This document shows positions 41,797 through 54,093 of a stretch of 64,000 nucleotides of DNA, in pieces; within the stretch, counting starts at the first letter, position 1; every line of letters begins with the position of its first letter. A program made the translations under genes and the position numbers. Origin of the DNA: Rhexocercosporidium sp. MPI-PUGE-AT-0058 (taxonomy: Eukaryota; Ascomycota; Leotiomycetes; Helotiales); the NCBI GenBank assembly GCA_020746875.1, contig JAGTJL010000004.1, forward strand, positions 2,046,001 to 2,110,000. The letters run 5' to 3'. Under the pieces are notes generated by a model that was not told the DNA's origin, did no database searches, and worked only from the letters and a program-made list of their open reading frames with translations.

Positions 41797-43653
41797 CTAC
41801 CTATCATCAAACCACCTCCCCCACCCCTCACTCTTCCCCCTCTCCGCCCCCGCACCCCCGGCATACTTCTTCTCCTCCTCCTCCCACTTCAGCCTCTCCA
41901 CCCGACTCCTCGCCAAGAATGCCCTTGCAAACCTCCAAGCCTCCGTATCCGCCAGATTCCACGCCTCGATCGCACCTCTCAATTTATCCTCATCTGCACT
42001 TCTCGCAGTACCAAACTCCTTCGCGCGCTTCAACAGCTCTTTCTCCTTCACTACGTCCTCTTCGCTCGGCACAGGACCATCTTTCGGATCAGCGACTGGT
42101 TTGGGTCTGCGTTCGGGCCCTGGGACAGGCGTCTCGGATTTTCCGGTGTCGGTTGCGTTGCGGGGGATGGTGAAGCCGAAATGCCAGTCTAGGTCGGTGG
42201 GCATGTCTTTCTCGGCTGTGACCCAGAGAGAATGAGAAGTACCGAAGCGGGAGGCGACTGCTTCTTTGAACTTTATGACGCGAGGAGCGCCAGAGACGCC
42301 AGAACCCAGGAGGCGTTCTGTGAGGGTTGTGAGCCAGGGGTCACGGCTGGAGGTACGTCTAATCCAGGGGACGTCAATGTCAGCACGGAAGGCGGTTAGG
42401 ATGGCTGTTGTGAAGGGGTGAGGGACGGTGCCAATTGTGTAAAGGTCCGTTGTATTGAGGTAGTGTTCTGGAGTGGTAATTTTGACGGGCGTGGACGCCA
42501 CACATGGCTTGCAGCGTGGGAGATTTGGAGGACATGATGACGGCATTGGTGATTCTGGACATTGTGCCAGGAATCTGGCAAGTTTTAGAGCGGGTTCGAC
42601 GGCATAGGACATGTGGTCTGGATGTGGTTTGAGAACAGCGATTCCTTTCGAGAAGATGTTCTGCCATGTTCCGTGGAGATGGGATATGGTGAGCTTATTC
42701 AAAATCACCATCCCTCCAGCTCCCATCCCAACAATATCATCTGCGATCTTGGGGTACTTGTCTTTGATTGTCTTTGCGTCGTAGTATGCCAGAGAATCGT
42801 GCTTGGGTTCAATCTCGAAAGTATCCGGTTTCACAGCATCGATGAAGGTCTTCGCAGTCTTCAAGTCCTTGTTGGCCAATGCCTCCTTCACAGCCGCAGT
42901 AATGTCCGTTTTGGAGCCAGCAAACATTCCACTTCCCAAATTATCGAATCTTGTCAATTTTGGGTAGTCTCCTCTTCGTAGATATGACAGCAGAGGATCC
43001 TCGTGAGATCCCATAGGAAGGAGTAGATAGTTGCAGAGTAAACCGGTCCCCATGTTCTCCCATGCCAGCCATCTCGAGATCTCAGTCTTCAATGTGGCGT
43101 CCAGCTCCTTCATCTGTAGCTCCGCGTACATAGGATTGTTCATAGCTTCCGCAGGGCTCAGAATAATTGGTTTGAATCCTTGCGCCCACCATGCCCTTCT
43201 CCACGTTAGTAAAACAGCATTCTCGGCCTGCTTAAGGTCCTCCTCCCTCTTCGATGTATGGTCATAGTATGTGTATATCGGGGGGCGTTCTTGCAGCGGT
43301 GGGAGTAACGATCGGTTCTCATCCAGTGTTACCGAGGAGGAGAATGGACTCAACCAATTCCAATTCGTATACCACGACGCCTCCCCGCTCGTGCTGTTCT
43401 TCTGGACTGGTGGAGCATGTGCTGCTGGTCTGAATGGGTTGAGGATGCTGGGTGACAGCTTCTTAGGTATCTTCGGCATCGAAATCCTATGATCTGTGAA
43501 CCTGCCGAGTGATGGTCCAGCCGGTATCGAGTTTGGAAGGGTGAATACAAGAGTGATCACCGCGAATACAGCAATTGTGCCTAGAAGAACTGCCATCCGC
43601 CGAGGGGGCAGTGGCCGTATTGGCCTGCCCATGAATGTTCGTTGGACGGGCAT
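41797..43653 (-). CDS. Type II membrane protein, possible glycosyltransferase-like (618 aa)
   Basis: A single exon from ATG 43653. A basic cytoplasmic tail (RPIRPLPPRR) precedes one hydrophobic anchor, MAVLLGTIAVFAVITLVFTL (about residues 20-39), then a Pro/Ser-rich stem and a large lumenal domain. The domain contains PPIYTYYDHTSKREEDL, TWRRAWWAQGFKPIIL and NPMYAELQ, then GTGLLCNYLLLPMG and ARFLAQCPESP. The pattern of a small anchor plus a nucleotide-sugar-style opening (enzyme arrives at a donor, 'WWAQGFKP') is glycosyltransferase-like, but I see no clear DXD at the expected place. The charged tail (EKELLKRAKEF, then ERLKWEEEEKK) may form a coiled coil. I believe it is conserved in filamentous ascomycetes and uncharacterised. 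It is divergent from LYS2 across a 763-bp shared promoter. Confidence 0.78.
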   Translation of the reverse strand: MPVQRTFMGRPIRPLPPRRMAVLLGTIAVFAVITLVFTLPNSIPAGPSLGRFTDHRISMPKIPKKLSPSILNPFRPAAHAPPVQKNSTSGEASWYTNWNWLSPFSSSVTLDENRSLLPPLQERPPIYTYYDHTSKREEDLKQAENAVLLTWRRAWWAQGFKPIILSPAEAMNNPMYAELQMKELDATLKTEISRWLAWENMGTGLLCNYLLLPMGSHEDPLLSYLRRGDYPKLTRFDNLGSGMFAGSKTDITAAVKEALANKDLKTAKTFIDAVKPDTFEIEPKHDSLAYYDAKTIKDKYPKIADDIVGMGAGGMVILNKLTISHLHGTWQNIFSKGIAVLKPHPDHMSYAVEPALKLARFLAQCPESPMPSSCPPNLPRCKPCVASTPVKITTPEHYLNTTDLYTIGTVPHPFTTAILTAFRADIDVPWIRRTSSRDPWLTTLTERLLGSGVSGAPRVIKFKEAVASRFGTSHSLWVTAEKDMPTDLDWHFGFTIPRNATDTGKSETPVPGPERRPKPVADPKDGPVPSEEDVVKEKELLKRAKEFGTARSADEDKLRGAIEAWNLADTEAWRFARAFLARSRVERLKWEEEEKKYAGGAGAERGKSEGWGRWFDDR

Positions 43654-44030
43654 TGTGGAAAAAGCAAAGTCGTTGTTGAGAGGGATATCAACACGGATTG
43701 GGGATCGATCAAGAGCGCATCGCTCGATGCGCTGGGTTCGAAGTCTGGAGCCGTAGAGAGGGTATTCGTAGATCCTAGAATTTGTTCTCCAAGGTGAGGT
43801 GGTCCGAGGGCGTCTGAGATCCTGCTGAAGGGAGAACGCGGGTCAAAACAAAAGGGGAAAAGGCTGCAAATTCAAGAATCAAAAGAAACCACGAAACAAA
43901 TACAGAAATGTGTGGATTCAGGACACAACTTTGGAATGCCTTCAATGTTGATTTCTATATTTGGACAAGCCAGCTCAGCCCGCTCTGACTGGCGCGATAA
44001 TGGGTAATTCAGGGGTGGCATGGAGGCACG

Positions 44031-44036
44031 TGACTC
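44031..44036 (+). promoter_or_regulatory. TGACTC, candidate Gcn4/CpcA site
   Basis: Matches the core bound by the cross-pathway control activator Gcn4/CpcA, in the context GCACGTGACTCCG, 386 bp before the LYS2 ATG. Confidence 0.5.
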
Positions 44037-44096
44037 CGATGACGGCACACAATTTTCGCGAGGCTGAGATTTTGGTTGGGGACTTTATCAACTGTG

Positions 44097-44102
44097 TGAC
44101 TC
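44097..44102 (+). promoter_or_regulatory. TGACTC, candidate Gcn4/CpcA site
   Basis: Second TGACTC in the context TGTGTGACTCCGC, 66 bp after the first. Both share TGACTCCG. Confidence 0.5.
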
Positions 44103-44416
44103 CGCCTCGAGATTATACTTCTGCTCTTTTCTCAGTTTTCACTTTTGTCTCCATGTCCTCCAAAGATTCATTCTTTTTATGATTGGGATTTCTAGAGATA
44201 CTTCGGATCATCAATTGCTTGACTATTGATTGAAAACACACCAACCCACTGGATTCCTAGTGCATCTGGATATTTAGTGTTAGTCACTACCTATTCACCT
44301 CAATTGTACCTCACCACCACACTTCCTCACTAGATCTCCTCATATCTCCTCACAGGGGCCAATTGGCTCCTACGCTTCCTTCATCTGCATCTTCTCTCCT
44401 CCTAAATTAAAGTACA

Positions 44417-47400
44417 ATGACCACCAAACCGGATCTCCCAGATCCCACTGCCGACCTTCACTGGTCTGCATACCGAGGAGCAATCCAAGATATCTTTTCT
44501 GCAAACGCCGAAGCCCATCCAGACCGTCTCTGTGTCGTTGAAACTGCTTCTGGATCATCACCAAGACGGGAATTCACCTACCGTCAAATCAATGAGGCTT
44601 CAAACATCCTAGCTCACCATCTGGTGCAGTCGGGTGTTCAGAGAGGAGAGGTAGTCATGTCGTACAGTCACCGAGGTGTTGACTTGGTAGTCACCGTGAT
44701 GGGAATTCTGAAGGCTGGGGCAACTTTCTCGGTCATTGATCCCTCCTATCCTCCAGACCGCCAAAACATTTACCTCGATGTTGCGAGACCTAGAGCTTTG
44801 GTCGTTATTGACAAGGCAACGAGGGAGGCCGGAGAGTTGACGGACAAAGTTCGATCATTCATTAAAGAGAATTTGCAAATCCGGACTGAAGTCCCAGGAT
44901 TGGAACTCAAGGATGATGGAACTCTTGTTGGTGGAAACATCAATGGGCAAGACGTACTCTCAGATCAGATATCTCTGAAGTCCAAGAGTCCTGGTGTTGT
45001 GGTAGGACCGGATTCGACCCCCACACTTTCTTTCACATCTGGATCAGAAGGTCGACCTAAAGGTGTCCGGGGTAGACATTACTCGCTGGCGTACTACTTC
45101 GACTGGATGGCTGAGAAATTCAATCTTACCAAAAATGACAAGTTCACAATGTTGTCAGGCATTGCACACGATCCTATTCAACGAGATATCTTCACGCCTC
45201 TATTCCTGGGTGCTCAACTTCTGGTGCCATCCAAAGACGATATACAGCACGAGAGACTGGCCGAGTGGATGCGAGAACATGGCGCTACAGTCACTCACTT
45301 GACACCTGCTATGGGCCAGATTCTTGTCGGAGGAGCTAGTGCTGAATTTCCCGCTTTACACCATTCTTTCTTCGTTGGAGATATTCTGATCAAGAGAGAT
45401 TGCAAGTCTCTACAAAAGCTAGCTCCTAATGTGTTCATTGTCAACATGTACGGAACTACCGAGACCCAACGAGCTGTCAGCTACTTTGAAATTCCCAGCC
45501 GAGCCTCGGATCCGGAATATCTGGAGAATATGGGCAACGTCATTCCAGCCGGTAAGGGTATGAAGGATGTTCAACTCCTCATCGTGGACCGCGAGAACCG
45601 GAACCGTGTCTGTGATGTTGGCGAGATCGGAGAGATTTACGTCCGCGCAGCTGGTTTGGCTGAAGGTTATCTTGGCAGCGACGAGCTCACCAAGACCAAG
45701 TTTGTGGACAGTTGGTTTGTCGATAATTCTAAGTGGATCGAGGAGGACAAGAAGGCAGCGAAGTCTCTGACTGAAGAGCCATGGAGAGAGTTTTACCAGG
45801 GCCCAAGAGATCGCATGTATAGATCTGGTGATCTTGGTCGATACATGCCAACTGGAGATGTCGAGTGTGTCGGCCGTGCGGATGACCAAGTCAAGATCCG
45901 AGGCTTCAGAATAGAACTTGGTGAGATCGACAAATACCTCTCGGATCATGTAATGGTTCTCGACAACGTCACGCTGGTCCGACGAAATAAGGATGAAGAG
46001 CAGACACTCGTCAGTTACATCGTACCAGATATGCAAAAGTGGGCAAGATGGCTAGAACAGATGGGATTGGAGGATGACACTTCCGGAGAGGGGATTCAAG
46101 GACGTCTTCGTCGATTCTGGCCCCTGGGAGACGACGTCAAGAAATTCTTGAAGGAGAAGCTACCTTCATACGCTATCCCAGAAGTCATCATCCCACTCGA
46201 CAAGTTCCCATTGAATCCCAACGGCAAGAAAGACAAGCCCGCACTTCCATTCCCGGATGCAGCTCAATTTGCTGCAGCAAGACCACAAGGCAAACATATT
46301 GATCTTTCAGAAACCGAAAAGGAAATTGCCAGTATCTGGGGCTCACTCATTCCTACCGTCGACGAGCGAACCATCAGCCCAGATGATTCCTTCTTCGACA
46401 TTGGAGGTCACAGTATCCTAGCCCAACAAATGCTCTTCCAAGTGAACCGCAAATGGAGCGGTATTAAGATCAACATGAGTGTGATCTTCCAAAATCCAAC
46501 CCTCAAGACATTCTCCGCCCAGATCGAACGACGAACATCCCCAACAGGCAGTGCAACACAAGTCGACGCCGAAGTAGACTACGCAGCGGATGCTAAAGAC
46601 CTACTCAAGACTCTCGCTGCTTCATTCCCATCCGCAGACACGCCCATTACGCCCTCTACGCCACTAACAGTCTTCCTAACTGGCGCAACTGGTTTCTTGG
46701 GCGCTTACCTCCTCCGAGACCTTCTTACCCGCACCTCACCGCCTATCAAGATAATCGCACACGTCCGCGCCCTCGACGCAAGCGCAGCCATGGACCGCAT
46801 AACGCAGACTTGCCAGGCATACGGTGTCTGGGATGACTCTTGGATCCCCCGGATAAGCTGCGTTGTAGGCGACCTAGGAGCTCCCCGTCTCGGTCTCGCA
46901 GAAGCTACATTCGCTAAAGTAGCAGAAGATACCAATGTTATCATCCACAACGGCGCTCTGGTCCACTGGGTATATCCCTATTCCAACCTCCGCCCAGCAA
47001 ACGTCCAAGGCACACTCGATATCCTTGCCCTCTGTGCTACAGGCACCCCTAAGCACCTCGCCTTCGTCTCATCAACCTCCGTTCTCGACACGGAGCACTT
47101 CGTCAAGCAATCTTCATCAGGAACTCCGGTTTCTGAAGATGATGATCTCTCCGGCAGCGCCACGGGTCTAGGCACAGGTTACGGTCAGAGCAAATGGGTA
47201 TCTGAGTACCTCGTGCGAGCCGCCGGCTCTCGCGGCCTCAGAGGCACTATCATCCGTCCTGGATATGTGACAGGCGATCCTCAAAGCGGTGTGACGAACA
47301 CAGATGATTTCCTGATCCGCATGGCAAAGGGCTGTGTTCAACTCTCGTGCCGCCCCAAGATTCCAAATACAGTCAACCAAGTTCCCGTCAGTCACGTCGC

Positions 47401-48011
47401 GCGTGTGGTAGTAGCAGCTGCCTTAACCCCGCCGAAGAAAGATTTATCTGTGACCCAGGTGACGAGTCATCCTCGCTTGACGTTCAGTCAGTACCTCTCT
47501 ACTCTGGAGACGTATGGTTACGAGGTTCCAGAAGTGGAGTATTCTGTGTGGAAGGGGAAATTGGAAGAATATGCTGCGAGTGAGGACAAGGAACAACATG
47601 CTCTGTAAGTCCACCACGAACTTCCAACTATCCCTACCCCTATTCCCTCTATATTTCTCACCAGATTTCTCTACGATACGAGCTCGCTAACCCTTCCCTT
47701 TCCAAAACAACAGAATGCCACTCTACCACTTCGCAACCACCGACCTCCCCGGTGACACAATCGCTCCTGAGATGTCCGACACCAACGCAAGTACGTCTCT
47801 CAAATCCGATATTCAGTTCACAAACCAGGATGTTTCGGCTGGTGGGTTCGTGGATGAGGAGATTATGGGGAGGTATCTCGCTTATCTGGTGGGTATTGGG
47901 TTTCTGGGTAAGCCTGGGAAGGAGGGGAAGAAGGCTTTGCCGGATGTGAGAATAGGGGAGGAGCAGAAGGCTGCGCTCTTGAGGGTTGGGGGAAGGGGGG
48001 CTTTGATTTGA
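44417..48011 (+). CDS. lys2: L-2-aminoadipate reductase, large subunit (lysine biosynthesis)
   Basis: The exons are 44417-47604 and 47714-48011, giving 1161 aa. Domains in order: adenylation (A) with SFTSGSEGRPKG (about 206-217), MYGTTETQRAV, YRSGDLGRYMPTGDVECVGR, KIRGFRIELGEI and NPNGKKDKPALP; a peptidyl-carrier domain with FFDIGGHSILAQQ, where Ser666 takes 4'-phosphopantetheine; and a thioester-reductase domain with FLTGATGFLGAYLL (about 753-766) for NADPH. The C-terminal exon, MPLYHFATTDLP onward, is the usual end of Lys2. The enzyme activates L-2-aminoadipate with ATP, loads it on the carrier and reduces it to the semialdehyde; it needs a Lys5-type transferase for activation. The short junction at 47604/47714 keeps the frame. 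Upstream TGACTC elements suggest control by amino-acid starvation. Confidence 0.97.
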
Positions 48012-49211
48012 TTGTGATGGGTGGTGGGAGGTCGAGTTCTTCTTCCGCTTTGTCAGCTTAGACAGGTAGAGGTATACTACAAAAGCGTTTTATTTTATCC
48101 CAAGCTTGGAATAGGCGTGTGGTGTGTAATATGCAGGAAACCTAAGTATTGAATGGTGTCCTGGGCCCCCTCCATGATCATCAATGTTAATAAAGCGATA
48201 TCCCGGCGGGCACACGCTAACCCTCCCTCACAGACTCGTCAAGTACAGAGTCCATAATGTGCATATCTCCCCGGTCTGGTACGAAGAAAATAACTAAAAG
48301 ACAAGTAGAGGGATTAGATGGTTCGGCCCAGTGGCGTATACCCGGTACTAGATATTGGTTGCCTAGAGCATGAAATACCTAGTAAATGGATACCTTGTGT
48401 CTGATTACTAGCAGGCTCAATCAGGAAGTTCCATTAAAGAAAAAAAAGATCCCAGAGGCATGTGTAAATGATTATGGCCTACTCGTGGTGAGATTTGTTT
48501 ATTTTCTATGTGAAGCTCAAATTCTTTCCCGATCCCTCTCAAAGTGGTCACACCCGCGCGTCTTCATATGTGACTACCTTATTCGTAGCTAAGCCAAGGC
48601 ATATGAAAGATGGACCGTCAATCTTATGTCTTTGAACGTTGAATCTGAAATTCTGGATTTTGTGGGCGAGCTTCCCGCCCTTGAATGATATTTCAACAAA
48701 GGGCTGGCTAGACTTTCAGACTGTGATCTCCGACGATCGAGCGCGACTCTCTAAATATTGAACAACTCAGAACGAGCAGGGACAAATTCCTTTTGAACAC
48801 CATCGCTGCGTTTATCCGGGAAGTGGGAACCTAATCCCAATTCGCGAGACAACGAGATGCCAGTACAGGCTACACAACATATGATCCCTTTCTGCATGTT
48901 ATAAAATGCTTTGACAGGTTGCTCAGCAGCTGGGTGCACTTTTCGCCATAACGTTCCCATTCCTCTTATCATCTAGAGCCCATCACCTGATGAAGCCATG
49001 CACCTATCACAGTACGAAATTAAGCGCCGGCCTGATGGATAAAGCTCAGCCGCAAAGCACCACGGTTTGGGGAATCGGAATTAGACGAATCTTTGTGTGA
49101 AAGATGTCGAAGTGAGCTAGTAAAGCGTCTCTCTTGTATGCTCTCGAATTCAAATTCCCGTCTGCTGTGCTTCATATTGTGCCTGCTTCTCGCAGCTACA
49201 GACAGTCAAAA
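48012..49211. other. Intergenic (~1.2 kb)
   Basis: 3' flank of LYS2 and promoter of NACHT protein 2. An A-rich run at 48436-48450 is visible. No gene or RNA is supported. Confidence 0.4.
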
Positions 49212-52200
49212 ATGGACCCCTTGACCGCCATAGGCCTAGCAAGCAACATCATCTCCTTCGTCGAATTTGTCTCCAAATTGATATCCCAAGGCCACGAAAT
49301 CTACAGGTCCACATCTGGTACATCGCAGGAGAATATCGATATCAATATCCTAGTAACAGACCTCTCGTTTCACGTCAACAAACTCAAGGAGGTAAACACG
49401 ATCACATGTTCTACTCAGAAAGAGCAACAGCTCCAGAGCCTTGCGTCGAAATGTTCAATTCTAGCGGAAGACATATCGCAGAAGCTAAATAAGCTGAATG
49501 TTGATGAGAATTCGAAGATGAGAGGACTTCGAAGCATTGGGAAGGCGTTGAGGAGCGCGTGGGGAAAGAAGGACCTTGACGAGATGGTGAAGAAGTTGGG
49601 TGCCTTCCGGTCTGAACTGCAACTTAGTATCCTGATCTCGCTCAAGTAAGTGCATGGCACCATTTCTTCTCAATCTTCAACTTGTTGTTGTTCTCTCTAC
49701 AAGATCGACTTCTTCCCCGCTTCATCTCCGCAAAACAATATCTGCTATTAGCTGTCTATCACTCTCACCCCAGCGAGTAGCGAGTAGCTTACGTGACATA
49801 GGGATGACAACGACCTAGTTGCAATACAGAACTCTGAACTATTTGATCGCCTGGATCAGCAGGGACAACAGCTTGTGCGATTGCTCATCCACGGTCAAAA
49901 TGTTTTCGAGCAGAGCCTCGCGGAGCAAACCACTACAATCTCCAAGCTTCAGCAAACCACAGAGACGAACATTAAACAGCACTTTGACCACGGTCATGCC
50001 CAATTCTTACAAGCTGTAGTCGATAGAAAGGCCCAGGATCAGGCTCGAGAGAACCACAGGAAAGAAGATCTCATTCTGCAGCACCTCAGTTTCCCGACCT
50101 TGGATGTCAGATACGAGAACATCGATCCAGCTCACGCGCAAACGTTCGATTGGATCTTTGACGGGTACAAATCCTCTGATTCGAGCACCCCGGGCTTTCC
50201 GGAATGGCTGGAGGGGAATGGCGACAACTTGTTCTGGATCAGTGGGAAGGCTGGCTCTGGGAAGTCCACCTTGATGAAATACATCTACGACGATCCCCGC
50301 ACCTGGCAAAAACTCTCCAGGTGGACTGGAGGTCAGAAGATCACCAAGGGCTCCTTCTTCTTCTGGATCAGTGGTAACCCAGACCAGTGCTCTCAGACCG
50401 GTCTCTTACGATCCCTCCTCAACCATCTGCTTCAGCAGCACCGCCATCTGATTCGCGAGGTATTTCCGGATTTGTGGGAAGCAATTGACATTTCAGTCAA
50501 TTTACGGACTTGGTCACTCAAATATACATTGAACGCGCTGATGCAATTACTTGGACATGATCTCGGAAAAGTGATCCTGTTTATTGACGGCCTAGATGAG
50601 TATCATGGAGATCACGGGGATCATCTGAGCCCCGAACGCCCTGAGTACTATAGAGAAATCGTGGCTTTACTGAAGTCGCTTTCGTCGCCGGACCTGAAAA
50701 TCTGCTTTTCAAGCCGACCTCTCTTGATCTTCCATACTAACTTTGATAACCGACCCAAGCTCAGGCTTCAGGATCTGACGTACAACGATATCCACATATA
50801 TGCGAAAGACAAGCTGGTCAATGACCCGATAGTGGCAGAGCTACGTTTGGAGCAAGATTGGGACCCATCATGGATTGTTTCGTGCATTGTAGAGAGAGCC
50901 GAAGGAGTCTTCCAATGGGTTGTCCTGGTTGTCAGGTCTCTACTCAACGGCATCGACAAATTTGACGATTTTGAAAAATTGAAGGAGCGATTAGATGGTA
51001 TTCCACAGGACTTGATGAAAGTTTATGATTACATGTTGAGACAAATAGAGCCACAATACCGTGCAGAAGGCTTCAAGATTTTCGCGATGGCTGACGAAGC
51101 GCTTATTATCGCTCAGAAACAGCAGTCAATCGAGGGTGCCACTTTTTCGAAGGACCATTTCGAGGAGCTATGTATGCTTGGCGTGTGGTTTGGCCTTGAG
51201 TATGAACGGGAACAGTCCAAAAACTCTCGTTCTGTGAGAGCACTCACAGAGAGCCTCTCGACTGATGCCGAGATTGTCAGAGCCATCCGCGAAATTGATC
51301 GAAAATTGAAAACACGGTGTGCAGGTCTTCTCGAAATGGGCCGAGCAATGTCTACTGGGGACTGGCAAGGTCGAGATTGGTACAGTCGAGACAATGTGTT
51401 GCTGGAGTCCCGCTTCGGAAACCGAAGGCTCCAATACATCCACCGGTCTGCTAAAGAATACTTGGACCTAGAGAAGACCAAAGAAACCTATCAGAGGGAG
51501 ATCATGGCAGCGAATGATTCTAAGATGTCACTTTTATGGTCAGCGATACAACGAATCAGGATTTATGAACCTGAACCCTACAGACCCAAGATGGATAGAA
51601 GTATTAAGAATGGCGTTCTCTGTCTTGCAGATTCAGCACTACTTCTAGCTCAAAGTATCCAGGATGAAGGCAAAGTTTGTACCATTGAGCTGCTGGGCCT
51701 TCTTGAAATCGCTATGCAGCCTAGGAAATTTGAGCAGGGACTGTCGTGGGTTACCAAGGCCATGTATGAACTGTACTCATATCATTCCCGCTACCACGAA
51801 CCCTACAATCTTGTGGATGAGTCAATTGCTCTAGACTCGCATTTCAGAGATGACTTCGTATCATTGGCTATCATCTATGGGCTATTTGATTATGTCCAAT
51901 TCAGAATCGCGCGAGACCCTCTGCTTGTTAAGAAAAAGATTGGAAGACCATATCTGGACTATGCCTTAGCAACTCACAACGCGGAATACGTTGATGTGAA
52001 TCCAAAAATTGTTCGGATGCTACTAGAAGCTGGCGCGGTACCAGACGAATACTGTCCGACCATTTACTCGATACCGGATTGCGAGGATAGGTCTATTGGC
52101 AAATATAATAATTTCGGCTACACTACTTGGACGTCGTGGCAAAGTGCGCTAGAAGCTATTCTTCAGGCCTCAGGGCACAGACGCAGATATTACATAGGTT

Positions 52201-52484
52201 TTCTCACTTCACAGCAGTGCCAGAACTGGATTCTGGTACTCAAGGATTTGCTTGCCGAGAAACCCGATGTCAGCGTAGTCAGCAGGGTTTATATCGGGAA
52301 AAGTGCAGATGAGTCTTGCACTGTGAGCGAAACTATCGAGACCGTCTTCGGTGAAAGGTACCCCGAAGATACTACACATTTATTGATGGCGGTCAAGCAA
52401 CTGGCAGATGCTCAGGGCTGCGCACTTTACAGTGCAGAACTACCCTCAGACACGCCTCAAGAAGTAATCTGGAGAAGAGCTTGA
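49212..52484 (+). CDS. STAND/NACHT NTPase without recognisable sensor repeats
   Basis: The exons are 49212-49645 and 49802-52484, giving 1038 aa. The N-terminus MDPLTAIGLASNIISFVEFVS and the following helical segment are SesA/NACHT_N-like. The intron (GTAAGT ... ACATAG) joins SLK to DDNDLVAIQ. The NTPase core has Walker A GKAGSGKS (293-300) in FWISGKAGSGKSTLMKY, and Walker B KVILFIDGLDE (Asp407). ISGNPDQCSQTGLLRSLL, KICFSSRPLLIF and RAEGVFQWVVLVVRSLL are typical of this fungal class. The ~500 residues after the NTPase have no clear ankyrin, WD40 or TPR unit, although RMLLEAGAVPDEY is weakly ankyrin-like. The ligand sensor is therefore unknown. Related to the first NACHT protein by architecture only, with different Walker sequences. 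Confidence 0.87.
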
Positions 52485-54093
52485 TTATCGGCGAAGAAAG
52501 AAAGCTTTCTCATAAGTAGAAACTCTAGATTGAGTAATGTAAAGGTTCAAAGAGATACATACCTACAGAACCCCAAACAGACTGAAAGTTAAAGGTTCTA
52601 GAGTCTCCTAAATAACAAAGACGCAATTGGGGAAGTGAAGAATGTGAATGTGCTATTTAGAGATGGTGATATCTCGAAGCAGTTGAAGGACATCACAATG
52701 GAACCTGGAAAGGAAGGTTCAATTTTATCATAAATCAGCCTTATGGTGAATGAGAAGAAGGATTGTTTATGGGCGATTGAGATTTGGATTACTGATCTCA
52801 ACGGACTTCGTCTTGCCTTGCCTTGGCTAACTTGATCTGCCCTTACTCTACCTCACATCTCGAGATATCGTCGTGGCTCTACAGTATGCATGCTACATCA
52901 CCACCAAGTAGAACGTAAATTAAATCTAACCCCTAACTTCCTTCCCCCTTCCCTCCTCAACACTAACTAGATATGGAATATACCAACAGTTACCCTGCCA
53001 AACTACACTACACTACACTACGCTACACCAAACTACCAAAGGCTACTGAATCAACCCTCTTAAATCCGCCGATTCAAAGTCTAGTAATGGTAGAACCTAG
53101 TCATATTCGTAACTTAATCAAAAACCTCAGATAAAATCAAAAATCAAAAAATAAGAAGTCAAATGATCCCAAGTCCTCGCTCGTGTCAGGCAATGATGTT
53201 CTTCGATAGTGATACTAGTACCGGTTAATCAATCACTAGATGGGTGCGGGTCAGGACGACGATTGGATCATAGGTAACCGCTTTTGATTTTTGTTTCACT
53301 TCATTTCAATTCGCTGCACTATTTTCTTTCTCTTCTCAATAGTTGATGCGATCTCATCTCAGCTCTTGTGTTTCACACCAACTACACCAGACCAAGCACT
53401 CTCTCCTCTCCCATCCCCTAGCATTCTCCCCAACCAAGCAATTGACCACACCTCACGTCCCTCCATCCTCCATGCTCCATCCACCAGCCATCAACTTCCA
53501 AGTCACCCCTTCCATCCCATACAACACCACGCCATCCTATCGAATCAAGCTAAGCTGTCTGAACGGGCCCAAGAACACGGGTATAACAGCCGCAAGCCCC
53601 CACAAGAAAATTGCCATTTGTAACAACGTTCCAAGCTTCGCAATACCAACAAAACAAGACAAGACATGACAAGACGCCCAAACGATGAGCCGGGAGAAGA
53701 GGAAAACAAAAAAGCCAGCACACAACTATTTCCCACAGCGCCGCCAATCAAAACAGAAACCGAATGATATGATACAAGATTACTCCGCCTCTTCGCTCCA
53801 AGCGACCTCCCCCCGACCATGATGATGAATGATGACGAAATAGAAATAGATAGCCGACGCATTTGTAATACGATGAACCAAAGGTCAGAATGTCCCGCAA
53901 GCGCCACGCTGTTTGTTATATAATCTGAATGGTTTCGAGTTGCCGCTTATCCACAATATGAAGGGGTGGTTGTTGTTCGATGAATTCGACATTGGCGAGC
54001 TGTGGTTGTGTTTAAACAGATCGGCTCGGTTGCATAAGGATAATGTTGCGATTTGGGTAGGGTTCGAAAGATAGACAAGCTGAAGATGCCCTC
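52485..54093. other. Intergenic (~1.6 kb), 3' side of co-regulator gene
   Basis: A (CTACA)n microsatellite at about 53002-53022. Other frames are short and motif-free, probably the 3' UTR of the minus-strand gene. Confidence 0.4.
53002..53022. repeat. (CTACA)n microsatellite
   Basis: Tandem ACTAC/CTACA units; the same pentamer is repeated at 61306-61334. Confidence 0.6.

Larger units (their letters stand above)
43654..44416. promoter_or_regulatory. Divergent promoter region between membrane protein gene and LYS2
   Basis: Contains two TGACTC elements (listed separately) and a CACGTG at 44028-44033 that overlaps the first of them. A C/T-rich tract lies directly upstream of the LYS2 start. Confidence 0.5.
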
